From contig CAJNDS010002111.1 in NCBI GenBank assembly GCA_905221605.1, positions 505,565 through 569,564 of the forward strand: DNA of 64,000 bases, written 5' to 3'. This document shows positions 20,660-32,264 of the stretch, piece by piece. The stretch's first letter is position 1. Every line of letters begins with the position of its first letter. The notes under the pieces were generated by a model. It had not been told where the DNA came from and ran no database searches. It saw only the letters and a list, made by a program, of their open reading frames with translations. The position numbers and the translations under genes were made by a program. Source of the stretch: Symbiodinium natans. Lineage: Eukaryota > Sar > Dinophyceae > Suessiales > Symbiodiniaceae.

Positions 20660-21619
20660 ATGGCATCCCCCCAGACTCAGCAGTTCGAAATCCTCGTGGC
20701 ATGCACGTGCAACTGCTTCTCGGGCGTCGGGATGCTGCTCTTCAACAAGTTGGCGATCCAGGCCCTGCCCTTGGAGTGTAGCTTGGTCTGGCTGCAGCTC
20801 TTCTTCGCCGGCTTCTTCATGCTGATCTTCGGCTTCCCCTACTTGCACATTGGCTCCATGCGAGACTTCCTTCGCTGGTGCGCTGTGGTGCCCGCCTTCT
20901 GTGGGATGCTACTCACCTCGATCCTCGCCCTGAAGAAAGCGCCCATGTCCCTAGTCATCGTGCTCCGCAGTGCTTCGCCACTCTTCTCCCTGCTCATTGA
21001 GCGGTTTTACCCGGAGCCGCTTCGCATCAGCGGGCAGATGATTGGCGCCGTCCTTGTCATGATGGCCGGGGCAGCGATGTATGTCTCTCAGCTCCATGCC
21101 GAGCACTGGGAGGGCATCGGCTGGGTCATGCTCAACAGTGTGGTGGCTGTGTGCGATCGCTTGCTGCAGAGGCTGCTCTTGTCCAAGGACCAACACCCAG
21201 TAGACATCTCGAAGACTGGCATTACGGTGATCAACAACATGATGGGCTTAATCCCCGTGGGCCTGGCCGCCTACTTCACGGGAGAGGTGTCCCAGTTCCC
21301 GGGGGCCTATGCGCACCTCACAAGCCTGGACAAGGTCTACATCGGCCTCAGCTGTGTGATCGGCCTGTCCATCGGCTTTACGGGAATCTGGGCCCAAAGC
21401 CTGATCAGCGCCACGAGCTTTTTGGTCATGGTCAATGCAAACAAGTTCGTCATCATCGCCATCGAGGCCCTTGGCATGCACACCAAGGAGCTGACCGAGG
21501 GCCAGATTTTGGGTGCCTGTTTGTCCATCTTGGGTGGGATCCTCTACGGCAAAGCCCGCCAGCAGATTGAGCAGGAGGAGGAGAGAGTTCGGCTGCTGCC
21601 CACTGTCAAGGTGGTTTAG
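20660..21619 (+). CDS. Nucleotide-sugar / triose-phosphate transporter family protein
   Basis: 319 residues in a single exon, ATG to TAG. About ten hydrophobic segments are spaced as in the drug/metabolite (NST-TPT, SLC35) superfamily. Seen: an N-terminal FNKLAIQALPLECSLVWLQL segment; LKKAPMSLVIVLRSASPLFS, which matches the fourth-helix region of the family; and ISATSFLVMVNANKFVIIAI near the C terminus, the position of the conserved N.NK motif of GDP-sugar and other Golgi transporters. The tail is charged (QQIEQEEERVRLL). Likely a Golgi or ER membrane antiporter; the substrate cannot be read from the sequence. It has no introns although neighbouring coding islands are small and split. With the spliced-leader relict upstream, this fits a retroposed gene copy that is still intact. 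Confidence 0.88.
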   Translation: MASPQTQQFEILVACTCNCFSGVGMLLFNKLAIQALPLECSLVWLQLFFAGFFMLIFGFPYLHIGSMRDFLRWCAVVPAFCGMLLTSILALKKAPMSLVIVLRSASPLFSLLIERFYPEPLRISGQMIGAVLVMMAGAAMYVSQLHAEHWEGIGWVMLNSVVAVCDRLLQRLLLSKDQHPVDISKTGITVINNMMGLIPVGLAAYFTGEVSQFPGAYAHLTSLDKVYIGLSCVIGLSIGFTGIWAQSLISATSFLVMVNANKFVIIAIEALGMHTKELTEGQILGACLSILGGILYGKARQQIEQEEERVRLLPTVKVV

Positions 21620-21889
21620 AGGCGGTCGTAGACAGCCCTTTATCATTTTTTTGTTTTAGCTGATGGGTGTTAAAAAGATTCCCGCAGCTTGGTTAGTGCA
21701 CGTAAAGTTCCCCCTAAGGGCCGGGCCCACGTGCTTTCGTGCTTAGAGACTCCAAATGTGTGACGGCTACTCTTTTATTAGGGAATTAGAGGGATCGACG
21801 TTCCTGTGTCTTGACAGCACGACATGGAAAAAAGCCCATGACCTGCTACTCGTTGCCTCGCCCGCGCATGTCAGTGTGAGAGTCGAAGC

Positions 21890-22030
21890 CCTAAACCCTG
21901 CACCCTAAACCCTAAACCCTAACCGTAAACCCTAAACCCTAAACCCTAAACCCTAAACCCTAAACCCTAAACCCTAAACCCTAAACCCTAAACCCTAAAC
22001 ACTACACCCCAACCCCTAAACCCTACACCC
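21890..22030 (+). repeat. Telomere-like (CCCTAAA)n array
   Basis: About 18 C-rich heptamers downstream of the transporter. Confidence 0.9.
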
Positions 22031-22190
22031 TAAGCGCGGTTTAGGCTTCAACAATTCCTGGTGCTGTAGTAGTCGGCTAGCATGCTGACCTGAACACTGC
22101 CACTTTTGGTTCGCTGCTGTTATTCTTACACCCTAACTCCTACACCCTCAACGTGCCCTAAAGCCGAAAGAGCCCCAATGGAAGGTCCAG

Positions 22191-22246
22191 GCCGCGTTGC
22201 CTTCGAAATCCACAACTACTGCCAGCTAGACCAGGCCACCTTGCGG
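22191..22246 (+). CDS. Candidate exon
   Basis: AAGGTCCAG precedes G; the frame RVAFEIHNYCQLDQATLR is followed by GTGGGA (GT donor). C-rich heptamers lie upstream and G-rich ones downstream. Could belong with the islands at 22630 and 23442. Confidence 0.5.
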
Positions 22247-22629
22247 GTGGGAGGAGGTTGCGGTTCGGCTTCGGGGTTTCAGGGCTTGGGGTATTGGGGT
22301 ATTGGGGTTTAGGGTTTTTTGGGTTTGGGGTTGGGCGTTGTGTAGAGGAAATCCGGATCCCGTACTTTTTTCTCAACGATGAGAAGGACCTCAGATCCCG
22401 AAACCCTAAGCCCGCGTGTGGGGCTAAAACATCTGGCAGGCTTCCGTGCTCCGGCTCTGAACACAAAGACTCGAAAGCATGCACCAACTGCCCTGAAACT
22501 CTTAAATGCCCTGAAACGCCCAAAGCCCTAGACCCCTGAACCCTTAAACCCCCCAAGCCCTAACGCCCTAACCCCCGCCCCCCTAACCCCTAGCCACACA
22601 AAGCCTCAAGCTTGCAAAAGCTTTGGCAG

Positions 22630-22688
22630 GTTTGGTCTCGCGCCACCGATTCGCTGCAGGTGACCTTCGAGCTGCTGGCCGCTGGGAC
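22630..22688 (+). CDS. Candidate exon
   Basis: CTTTGGCAG precedes G; the frame VWSRATDSLQVTFELLAAG is followed by ACGCAGGG, offering a GC donor. It reads like globular protein. Not recognised. Confidence 0.5.
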
Positions 22689-23441
22689 GCAGGGACCACC
22701 CTTGCTCTTAAAGGGGCTTTGGGTGGTTTACGGGGTGCTCTGTGAAGGTTCCTAGGATCTGTCAAGAGTTTGCTTGAAGGCTGGGGTTTTAGGATTCAGG
22801 GCTTGCGCTCAAGGACTTTCGGGGCTTGTGAAGTTGAGGTGGAATCAGGGGCTTCGGGTTCAGGGCATGGCAGAAGAGCGAATCCCGAGTCTTGGGGGGT
22901 TTAGGACAGCACGGACAGTTGTGGCGCTTAGAGCCTTCGGCCTCAAAGTCTTCTGCTGCGTGGGGGGGGGCCGCGAATGTCCAGCTAAGCACCACGTTCA
23001 CCACAGCGCAGTGGACAGCTCGGAGTCTGAAAGAGGAAATTGGGGAAGACAGTTTAGGGTTTAGGGTTTAGGGTTTAGGGTTTGGGGTTTAGGGAACTTT
23101 TTCACGCAAGCAAGCTGGTAGCACTTCATGAAATTTGAGCAGCCGCCCCTGGCTTAGGGATGAAGCAACCCTGAACCTTATATAATACCCCAACCCGAGG
23201 CCTGTCGTACGCAGAACAAGGACGGAGGTCTAAGCCCTCAGCTCGAAGCTTAAACCTCGTGGGTCTGGCCCAGGATTGAAAGAAAACAAACCGGCCCAGC
23301 CAACAAAACTGAAGCAACACACCGAACTTCATGAGGTTGTAGATGGGTTTACGGTTGGCCTTTTTGCTGAGATGCTTATGCAGCCTTTCGCCGACCTGAA
23401 GCCTTCAACGCACAGCTCCCCCCGCCCCCCCGCGCCCCCAG

Positions 23442-23504
23442 GAATTTACGACCCGTCCGGTGGCCCAGCTTCTGATGCTTCCGGACGCAGAGATTGGCGC
23501 CGAG
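23442..23504 (+). CDS. Candidate exon (21 codons)
   Basis: A C-rich tract CGCGCCCCCAG precedes G; the frame EFTTRPVAQLLMLPDAEIGA then E is followed by GACTGC (GA donor). 63 nt, phase 0. Confidence 0.5.
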
Positions 23505-23751
23505 GACTGCTGTTGGTTTAGGAGGGTCACGGTTTAGAGCTGCGGGTCTCGGATGTAGTGCCCTGTGTACATCTTCGGGTACTTATATTGTCCCTTAAGT
23601 TTTACATTTTACAGGGTATATATAAGGGAGCAGCAGTATCTCCGCGATATTCTGCTTAAAGACCTAATCAATGCCCTGAAATCCTATCGGGCCCAGCCAT
23701 GTTAACCTGGAAGTTTCCGGCTGTCCGACGCTGCAGCCTTAACAGACAATG

Positions 23752-23851
23752 TGGGGTAGTCCTCAAATTAGGGGTTCCACTTGTACATTGCCACAATAGC
23801 CTTCATTCTAAGGGATCCCAAATGAGGTACCCCTCATTCTCGGAAGCTCCA
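23752..23851 (+). mobile_element. MITE-like element, family A
   Basis: GTGGGGTAGTCC on the left, and AAATGAGGTACCCCTCATTC followed by TCGGAAGC on the right, match other family A copies. More diverged than the copy at 13299. Confidence 0.45.
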
Positions 23852-23892
23852 TGTGGGTGGTGGGTAGTTGTCTATGTTGTGATAGGGGTCCC

Positions 23893-26800
23893 TGCTGCTG
23901 CTCATGATGCCTGGGCTTTGGGGCGAGGCAGTTCCCGGAAAACCCGGGCCGCTGCCCATGATGCTCCTGAAAGGCTCGGGGCTGTCCCAGCTGATGCTCA
24001 TGATGCTTGGGCCTTGGGGTGACAAGGTTGCTCGGGCTTAGCGGCTGATGCTCATGATGCTTGGGCTTTGGGGCGACGCAGTTCCCGGAAAACCAGGGCC
24101 GCTGCCCATGATGCTCCTGAAAGGCTCGGGGCTGTCCCAGCTGATGCTCATGATGCTTGGGCCTTGGGGTGACAAGGTTGCTCGGGCTTAGCGGCTGATG
24201 CTCATGATGCTTGGGCTTTGGGGCGAGGCAGTTCCCGGAAAACCAGGGCCGCTGCCCATGATGCTCCTGAAAGGCTCGGGGCTGTCCCAGCTGATGCTCA
24301 TGATGCTTGGGCCTTGGGGTGACAAGGTTGCTCGGGCTTAGCGGCTGATGCTCATGATGCTTGGGCTTTGGGGCGAGGCAGTTCCCGGAAAACCAGGGCC
24401 GCTGCCCATGATGCTCCTGAAAGGCCGGGGCTGTCCCAGCTGATGCTCATGATGCTTGGGCCTTGGGGTGACAGGTTGCTCGGGCTTAGCGGCTGATGCT
24501 CATGATGCTTGGGCTTTGGGGCGAGGCAGTTCCCAGAAAACCAGGGCCGCTGCCCATGATGCTCCTGAAAGGCTCGGGGCTGTCCCAGCTGATGCTCATG
24601 ATGCTTGGGCCTTGGGGTGACAAGGTTGCTCGGGCTTAGCGGCTGATGCTCATGATGCTTGGGCTTTTTGGCGAGGCAGTTCCCGGAAAACCAGGGCCGC
24701 TGCCCATGATGCTCCTGAAAGGCTCGGGGCTGTCCCAGCTGATGCTCATGATGCTTGGGCCTTGGGGTGGCTAAGCCCGAGCAACCTTGTCACCCTAAGG
24801 CCCAAGCATCATGAGCATCAGCTGGGACAGCCCCGAGCCTTTCAGGAGCATCATGGGCAGCGGCCCTGGTTTTCCGGGAACTGCCTCGCCAAAAAGCCCA
24901 AGCATCATGAGCATCAGAGGCTAAGCCCGAGCAACCTTGTCACCCTAAGGCCCAAGCATCATGAGCATCAGCTGGGACAGCCCCGAGCCTTTCAGGAGCA
25001 TCATGGGCAGCGGCCCTGGTTTTCCGGGAACTGCCTCGCCCCAAAGCCCAAGCATCATGAGCATCAGCCGCTAAGCCCGAGCAACCTTGTGGCTGATGCT
25101 CATGATGCTTGGGCTTTGGGGCGAGGCAGTTCCCGGATGCTCCTGAAAGGCTCGGGGCTGTCCCAGCTGATGCTCATGATGCTTGGGCCTTAGGGTGACA
25201 AGGTTGCTCGGGCTTAGCGGCTGATGCTCATGATGCTTGGGCTTTGGGGCGAGGCAGTTCCCGGAAAACCAGGGCCGCTGCCCATGATGCTCCTGAAAGG
25301 CTCGGGGCTGTCCCAGCTGATGCTCATGATGCTTGGGCCTTGGGGTGACAAGGTTGCTCGGGCTTAGCGGCTGATGCTCATGATGCTTGGGCTTTGGGGC
25401 GCAGTTCCCGGAAAACCTGGCCGCTGCCCATGATGCTCCGAAACGCTCGGGGCTGTCCCAGCTGATGCTCATGATGCTTGGGCCTTAGGGTGACAAGGTT
25501 GCTCGGGCTTAGCGGCTGATGCTCATGATGCTTGGGCTTTTTGGCGACGCAGTTCCCGGAAAACCAGGGCCGCTGCCCATGATGCTCCTGAAAGGCTCGG
25601 GGCTGTCCCAGCTGATGCTCATGATGCTTGGGCCTTAGGGTGACAAGGTTGCTCGGGCTTAGCGGCTGATGCTCATGATGCTTGGGCTTTTTGGCAACGC
25701 AGTTCCCGGAAAACCAGGGCCGCTGCCCATGATACTCCTGAAAGGCTCGGGGCTGTCCCAGCTGATGCTCATGATGCTTGGGCCTTAGGGTGACAAGGTT
25801 GCTCGGGCTTAGCGGCTGATGCTCATGATGCTTGGGCTTTTTGGCGATGCAGTTCCCGGAAAACCAGGGCCGCTGCCCATGATGCTCCTGAAAGGCTCGA
25901 AACTTTCCCAGCTGATGCTCATGATGCTTGGGCCTTAGGGTGACAAGGTTGCTCGGGCTTAGCGGCTGATGCTCATGATGCTTGGGCTTTTTGGCGATGC
26001 AGTTCCCGGAAAACCAGGGCCGCTGCCCATGATGCTCCTGAAAGGCTCGGGGCTGTCCCAGCTGATGCTCATGATGCTTGGGCCTTAGGGTGACAAGGTT
26101 GCTCGGGCTTAGCGGCTGATGCTCATGATGCTTGGGCTTTTTGGCGACGCAGTTCCCGGAAAACCAGGGCCGCTGCCCATGATGCTCCTGAAAGGCTCGG
26201 GGCTGTCCCAGCTGATGCTCATGATGCTTGGGCCTTAGGGTGACAAGGTGCTCGGGCTTAGCGGCTGATGCTCATGATGCTTGGGCTTTGGGGCCGAGGC
26301 CGTTCACGGGAAAAACCAGGGCCGCTGCCTATGATGTCTGAAAGGCTCGGGGCTGTCCCAGCTGATGCTCATGATGCTTGGGCCTTAGGGTGACAAGGTT
26401 GCTCGGGCTTAGCGGCTGATGCTCATGATGCTTGGGCTGATGCTCATGATGCTTGGGCCTTAGGGTGACAAGGTTGCTCGGGCTTAGCGGCTGATGCTCA
26501 TGATGCTTGGGCTTTGGGGCGAGGCAGTTCCCGGAAAACTAGGGCCGCTGCCCATGATGCTCCTGAAAGGCTCGGGGCTGTCCCAGCTGATGCTCATGAT
26601 GCTTGGGCCTTGGGGTGACAGGTTGCTCGGGCTTAGCGGCTGATGCTCATGATGCTTGGGCTTTGGGGCGAGGCAGTTCCCAGAAAACCAGGGCCGCTGC
26701 CCATGATGCTCCTGAAAGGCTCGGGGCTGTCCCAGCTGATGCTCATGATGCTTGGGCCTTGGGGTGACAGGTTGCTCGGGCTTAGCGGCTGATGCTCATG

Positions 26801-28365
26801 ATGCTTGGGCTTTGGGGCGAGGCAGTTCCCAGAAAACCAGGGCCGCTGCCCATGATGCTCCTGAAAGGCTCGGGGCTGTCCCAGCTGATGCTCATGATGC
26901 TTGGGCCTTGGGGTGACAAGGTTGCTCGGGCTTAGCGGTTGATGCTCATGATGCTTGGGCTTTGGGGCGAGGCAGTTCCCGGAAAACCAGGGCCGCTGCC
27001 CATGATGCTCCTGAAAGGCTCGTGATGCTTGGGCCTTGGGGTGACAGGTTGCTCGGGCTTAGCGGCTGATGCTCATGATGCTTGGGCTTTGGGGCGAGGC
27101 AGTTCCCAGAAAACCAGGGCCGCTGCCCATGATGCTCCTGAAAGGCCCGGGGCTGTCCCAGCTGATGCTCATGATGCTTGGGCCTTGGGGTGACAAGGTT
27201 GCTCGGGCTTAGCGGCTGATGCTCATGATGCTTGGGCTTTGGGGCGAGGCCGTTTTTCCCGGAAAACCAGGGCCGGCCCATGACATGCTTCCTGAAAGGC
27301 TCGGGGCTGTCCCAGCTGATGCTCATGATGCTTGGGCCTTAGGGTGACAAGGTTGCTCGGGCTTAGCGGCTGATGCTCATGATGCTTGGGCTTTGTGGCG
27401 ACGCAGTTCCCGGAAAACCAGGGCCGCTGCCCATGATGCTCCTGAAAGGCTCGGGGCTGTCCCAGCTGATGCTCATGATGCTTGGGCCTTAGGGTGACAA
27501 GGTTGCTCGGGCTTAGCGGCTGATGCTCATGATGCTTGGGCTTTGGGGCGAGGCAGTTCCCGGATGCTCCTGAAAGGCTCGGGGCTGTCCCAGCTGATGC
27601 TCATGATGCTTGGGCCTTAGGGTGACAAGGTTGCTCGGGCTTAGCGGCTGATGCTCATGATGCTTGGGCTTTTTGGCGACGCAGTTCCCGGAAAACCAGG
27701 GCCGCTGCCCATGATGCTCCTGAAAGGCTCGGGGCTGTCCCAGCTGATGCTCATGATGCTTGGGCCTTAGGGTGACAAGGTTGCTCGGGCTTAGCCTCTG
27801 ATGCTCATGATGCTTGGGCTTTTGGGGCGAGGCAGTTTCCCGGAAAACCAGGGCCGCTGCCCATGATGCTCCTGAAAGGCTCGGGGCTGTCCCAGCTGAT
27901 GCTCATGATGCTTGGGCCTTAGGGTGAACAAGGTGCTCGGGCTTAGCGGCTGATGCTCATGATGCTTGGGCTTTGGGGCGAGGCAGTTCCCGGAAAACCA
28001 GGGCCGCTGCCCATGATGCTCCTGAAAGGCTCGGGGCTGTCCCAGCTGATGCTCATGATGCTTGGGCCTTAGGGTGACAAGGTTGCTCGGGCTTAGCGGC
28101 TGATGCTCATGATGCTTGGGCTTTGGGGCGAGGCAGTTCCCGGAAAACCAGGGCCGCTGCCTATGATGCTCCGAAAGGCTCGGGGCTGTCCCAGCTGATG
28201 CTCATGATGCTTGGGCCTTAGGGTGACAAGGTTGCTCAGGCTTAGCGGCTGATGCTCATGATGCTTGGGCTTTGGGGCGAGGCAGTTCCCGGAAAACCAG
28301 GGCCGCTGCCCATGATGCTCCTGAAAGGCTCGGGGCTGTCCCAGCTGATGCTCATGATGCTTGGT
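23893..28365 (-). repeat. 150-bp satellite array, one inverted block
   Basis: About 30 copies of a 150-bp unit related to the 149-bp satellite at 16670-19448; a shared module is GCTGATGCTCATGATGCTTG. Within the unit the module occurs twice, 97 and 53 bp apart. Most copies run opposite to the first block of the other array; copies at about 24769-25090 are flipped. Truncated units occur near 25130, 26430, 27020 and 27560. Variants TTTTTGGCGA and TTTGGGGCGA at the same site are shared by neighbouring copies, as expected from local amplification. No gene. Confidence 0.95.
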
Positions 28366-28583
28366 GCCATGTTCCGCCATGGGCCACTCATGTTTTTGTT
28401 TTCGCTTCAGGCTGATCCCGCAAGCCGCTGAATCCCCCAGAGATACCTTTTCCAGAAGATGAACAAAGTCTCCGGAAAGGCAGCCTGACTCACAAGGAGC
28501 AACCCCTACTAGACCCTTACATCCACTTGTTCATCGGGCGCCGCGCGCCATTTCTCTGCGCCCGAACCACCAAACTCCGTAAG

Positions 28584-28673
28584 CTCGGCGAGGAGAAGAG
28601 CCACAGCTCGCAGGCCCCCACGGAAGCACCGGCCGATGGGGAAGAGCCGCCGGCGGAGGGCGCTGGCGCCTAG
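28584..28673 (+). CDS. Candidate terminal exon, acidic Pro/Ala tail
   Basis: The frame LGEEKSHSSQAPTEAPADGE continues EPPAEGAGA to TAG (28671-28673). The acceptor could be CCGTAAG just upstream, or the exon may begin earlier, since the frame is open for some 40 codons. Acidic, low-complexity C terminus, directly after the satellite as with 19921-19971. Confidence 0.5.
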   Translation, partial: LGEEKSHSSQAPTEAPADGEEPPAEGAGA

Positions 28674-29399
28674 TCATAATTTCAGGCACTTTAGGTCCTT
28701 AGGTGCTCCGCGGATTTGAGCCCTTTTACGGGATGTAGAGGGTTTCGAGCTTTAGCCACTTGAGGGGTGGATAGATCGGGCTAGTCTAGTTTAGGTGAGG
28801 CCCCGTGTACAAAACCAGACTCATGCAAGATTGTTCCAGGAGCACGTCAGGTACAAACATGTGGCAAGTAAACCCCAAAACCCAAAACCCAAAACCCCAA
28901 ACCCCAAACCCTAAACCCTAAACCCCAAACCCTAGCAATAGAGCCTGGTCCTGTGTCTGAAGACTTTCGTGCTTTGAGAGGAAGTAGGAAAAGTTCCTCA
29001 ATCATTGATGGGTTTAACATGTTTTCAGCATCAGGATCACTCCAAAGGTAGGCTTTAGGCAAGCTTTTTGGCTAGCGTGTAGGCTCTTGGTTTTGTGTTT
29101 TTTCAAGGTGGCGCTGTTCACATACTTTGAGGCATCGGGTGGGTTTAGTTGAGGTTTTTCGGTTTAAGTTGGCTTCTCAGGCCTGTGCAGTTTTTCAAGG
29201 CTGTTAAGCCCTAAACCGCCTAAACCCGAAAAAGCCTAAACCCTAAGTCTTCAAGGTTCCCAAAAAAGTAGGGTTGTGCCCGTCTTGGGGTTCCTGCAAT
29301 ACGGATTATTGTATTTTGGGGTAGTTCAGGGGTAGGACTACCCCGTTGTTGGGAATTGCGGCCAGTCGATACGTTTATTACCTATTTGGGGTCTGGGAA

Positions 29400-29600
29400 C
29401 CTTAAACCCTAACCCTAAACCCTAAACCCTAAACCCTAAACCCTAAACCCTAAACCCTAAACCCTAAACCCTAAACCCTAAACCCTAAACCCTAAACCTA
29501 ACCCTAAACCCTAAACCCTAAACCCTAAACCCTAAACCCTAAACCCTAAACCCTAAACCCTAAACCCTAAACCCTAAACCCTAAACCCTAAACCCTAAAC
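29400..29600 (+). repeat. Long (CCCTAAA)n array
   Basis: About 28 C-rich heptamers with very few errors, just upstream of the exon candidate at 29616. Confidence 0.92.
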
Positions 29601-29615
29601 CTTCACCGACCCAAG

Positions 29616-29686
29616 GTGCCGAAGAGGCACCACCCCCAGAAGATAGCATGTTCTTCACGCGCTCGGCAACGGCGGCGCCTTGGTGA
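29616..29686 (+). CDS. Candidate terminal exon
   Basis: GACCCAAG precedes G; the frame AEEAPPPEDSMFFTRSATAA then PW ends at TGA (29684-29686). C-rich array before it, G-rich array after it (29705-29755). Confidence 0.4.
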
Positions 29687-29704
29687 CTGCAAGGGGTTGT
29701 TCAG

Positions 29705-29755
29705 GGTCTAGGGGTTTAGGGGTTTAGGGTTTGGGGTTTACGGTTTGGGGTTTAG
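29705..29755 (+). repeat. Degenerate (TTTAGGG)n array
   Basis: GGGGTTTAGGGGTTTAGGG and similar units downstream of the exon candidate. Confidence 0.75.
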
Positions 29756-29759
29756 GGTG

Positions 29760-31450
29760 AGATTTCGGAGTTTAGTGTTGTTAGGGGGGCGAGGTGGGGT
29801 TCGTGGGGTCAGTGGAATTCATGACGGAGGGAACGGAATTGCTACTCACAGCTACGTAGCTTCGTAACTTCAGAAAGCAAAGGCGCGTGTTGAAGCTTAT
29901 TGCTTCTTCTCGAGGGCTCCAGGGCTTCAGGCACGGTAATCACTCGTGCAGTCCGTAAACCTTCAGACCTGAGATTCTTGTTTCGTGCCAGGGCACTGGC
30001 TATGAGTACAGATGCATGCGTATGCAAGTAGCTAGCAGGGTCTCTAGTGCCACAATGTCCTGTGATAGCTGATGGCAGTGTCGTCCAGTGAACAGAAGTC
30101 GGCTCTAAATCCCTTGGTTCGGATACTTGGACGTCACGTGAGGCCGGCTCTTCCCACGTCTACGTTTCAAAGTCTTGATCGATACACCCCCGTAATAACA
30201 TCGCTGCCCTGAACAGCTCACAGCCCACCACAGCCCAGGCTTCTCGAGTTCAGGGCTGAATTGATATGTTTTCTTTTGCTTTGCGAGGCTTCTGGTGCTG
30301 CTTTCTTTCGTGGTTGCGGTTTTGTGCTTCGCGCGTAGGGTCGGAACTGTAGGGTTCTTAAGGGAGGGGCGTTCAAGGGGGGTAGGGACGGGGACCTAGG
30401 GAACCTTAGGGAAGCTTAGGGAGCCTCCGGGAGTACTGCGGAGTACTAGGGAACCTTGGGTTACATACCCCCCTCGAACCCACCTTAAGCACCCTAGAAC
30501 TGAAGCTGCAGATCAGGAGCTGCTGTTGCACGAGCGGCTACAGAAAGATCTCGTGAGTATCCGCAACAGGCCGCGCTTCCACGGGGTTCCCCGTCCAAGA
30601 CACCAAGTCATACTGGTAAAGTGCAGGAGCCTCGCATTCTCTACATTCTATATATCCCCTTCTAGGAAATTGTTTTCCTGCGCTTAAAAGAATACGTTGG
30701 CTACAATACTCATTATATTAATTAGATAGGCCCCCTTTCCGAGAGGAGGTTCCAAGCCGGGTTTCGGTGTTGTACGGTAGGTAGGGGTTCGATACCATGC
30801 ACTTGTGGTAGGGGGCTGCAGAGGTCGAGCGTACAGAATCCCTTGACTTCACCGTCGTGTGTCTTTTGAAAGTCAAGGGAAGTTTGAACTAAGGCCGTGG
30901 TCTTTCATAACTGTATCGCCAGTTGTTGCATTTTGCTGCAAGGTATGTGTGGGATGACGTGAATGCTTTCGATACCAAGTTAAACCATGTTCTTAGAACG
31001 ACAAGGCTTCATAACTTCGTGGCTTAGGGTTTCAGGTCTCAGGAGTGTGGTGTTTCAGGGGGTGCTGGCTGCAGGTCGGTGCGACGAGTGGAGTGGCGCG
31101 TGGAAGGCTGCAGCAGGCCCGTGAATGCTATAGGTTGAGGGTGTAGGGAAGCCCTAAGCAAGAGCCGGTTTCTCCAAGAAAGGTGTCCTGGTCGCTGGGT
31201 GGTTGGGAGGGGTAACGACTGGGGGCAAAAACCCCACAGGGCAGGCCGAGGCAAGTATTTTGGGGACCTAGGCTATCAGGAATACCCCCTCCATGGAGTG
31301 GGCACAGAGCTCTTTTTTCTTTTTTGCTTATGCTTCTTCTTGTGGGCAATGGTGTACTTGCTAAGCGCTAGTCCTCCTCCAACTACTCTATTGCTACCAT
31401 GTTTCTTATCATCATTATGGTTATTATTAGCCTGGACATGTGCAACCCGG
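29760..31450 (+). other. Unassigned sequence
   Basis: Unique sequence with almost no heptamers and no frame I can defend. It holds the inverted-repeat element at 30370-30478 and a pyrimidine-rich stretch before the exon candidate at 31454. Confidence 0.3.
30370..30478 (+). mobile_element. Inverted-repeat element, single copy
   Basis: Begins GTTCAAGGGGGGTA and ends TACCCCCCTCGAAC, inverted repeats with one mismatch, about 108 bp apart. Internal GGGAACCTTAGGG-like motifs recur. No second copy seen in this window. Confidence 0.4.
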
Positions 31451-31453
31451 CAG

Positions 31454-31520
31454 GCTCCTCGACTTCTGCAAGGTCGGCGAGGCGCCAAACCTGTTCTCCA
31501 ACGCGCTGATCATCCCTTGC
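31454..31520 (+). CDS. Candidate exon
   Basis: AACCCGGCAG precedes G; the frame LLDFCKVGEAPNLFSNALII continues PCTP. Reads as globular protein. The donor is unclear. G-rich heptamers follow at 31560. May belong to the same gene as the MATH-like exons downstream, but that is not shown. Confidence 0.45.
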
Positions 31521-32264
31521 ACCCCTCATCTCAAACCCCTCCCAAGTGGGGCCCCCATAGGGTTTAGGGTTTAGGGGAAGTGCAATTACAGATCACATGT
31601 GATACGGGTTATTTGTGAGTTTGTTTGTGGATATGTGTGTTGCTTGCATGCTGGGGCCACGTTTTGCCTTCGTGGACTTCGGAAGCCAATGGAACCTTCG
31701 CATCAAAGGTGGATCTTGGGCTTGAGTTTATATGGTCATTGCTCAAAATTTTGATTCCTTGTAGGGGCCGCCTTACAGTAGTGACCCCCAAATGAAATGT
31801 AGAGAAGTGACATGGGGTCCTTCCGTGGACGTCTCCATTGAGTTGTCGCGTAGTCTGCATGATAGTCTTGCGTTTAACAAAGGGCCCATAAGTCAGAACA
31901 ATCCCTAAACCCGTTTGTGTGAATATAGTTACATACACTGCTGCTCGAGACTGCTGAAACCCAGAAACTCCAAGTCCTATATATACACATATGTTGTACA
32001 CACTTATCTAGGGGTCGTTCAGAACCTCGGCCTGTGAGGGGTGCGCAAATGAACGCAGCCATCCATGAGCTTGACTCGACAAAGGGAAGCTCCAAGTAAA
32101 GGAGGCGCCGCAGCCTCCGTTGGCTTCCCATCTGACACGTCCGCGACAAGCTCAACCTAAAACATAAAAAACCCCAAACCCTTAACCCCAAACCCTTAAC
32201 CCCAAACCCTTAACCCTAAACCCTAAACCTTATTGAACAAACAAAGGATCATGTGTCTCCTCAG

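Noticed and set aside
20552-21646. Antisense open frames across the transporter gene
   Set aside because: Shadows of a well-supported + strand gene with high GC third positions.
16670-28365. CRISPR array
   Set aside because: No short direct repeats with unique spacers; the whole 149/150-bp unit is repeated, and the genome is eukaryotic.
30770-30800. A tRNA-like T-loop (GGTTCGATACC)
   Set aside because: No acceptor stem, D-arm or anticodon arm can be drawn around it. The same holds for GGGATTCGATTC near 34096.
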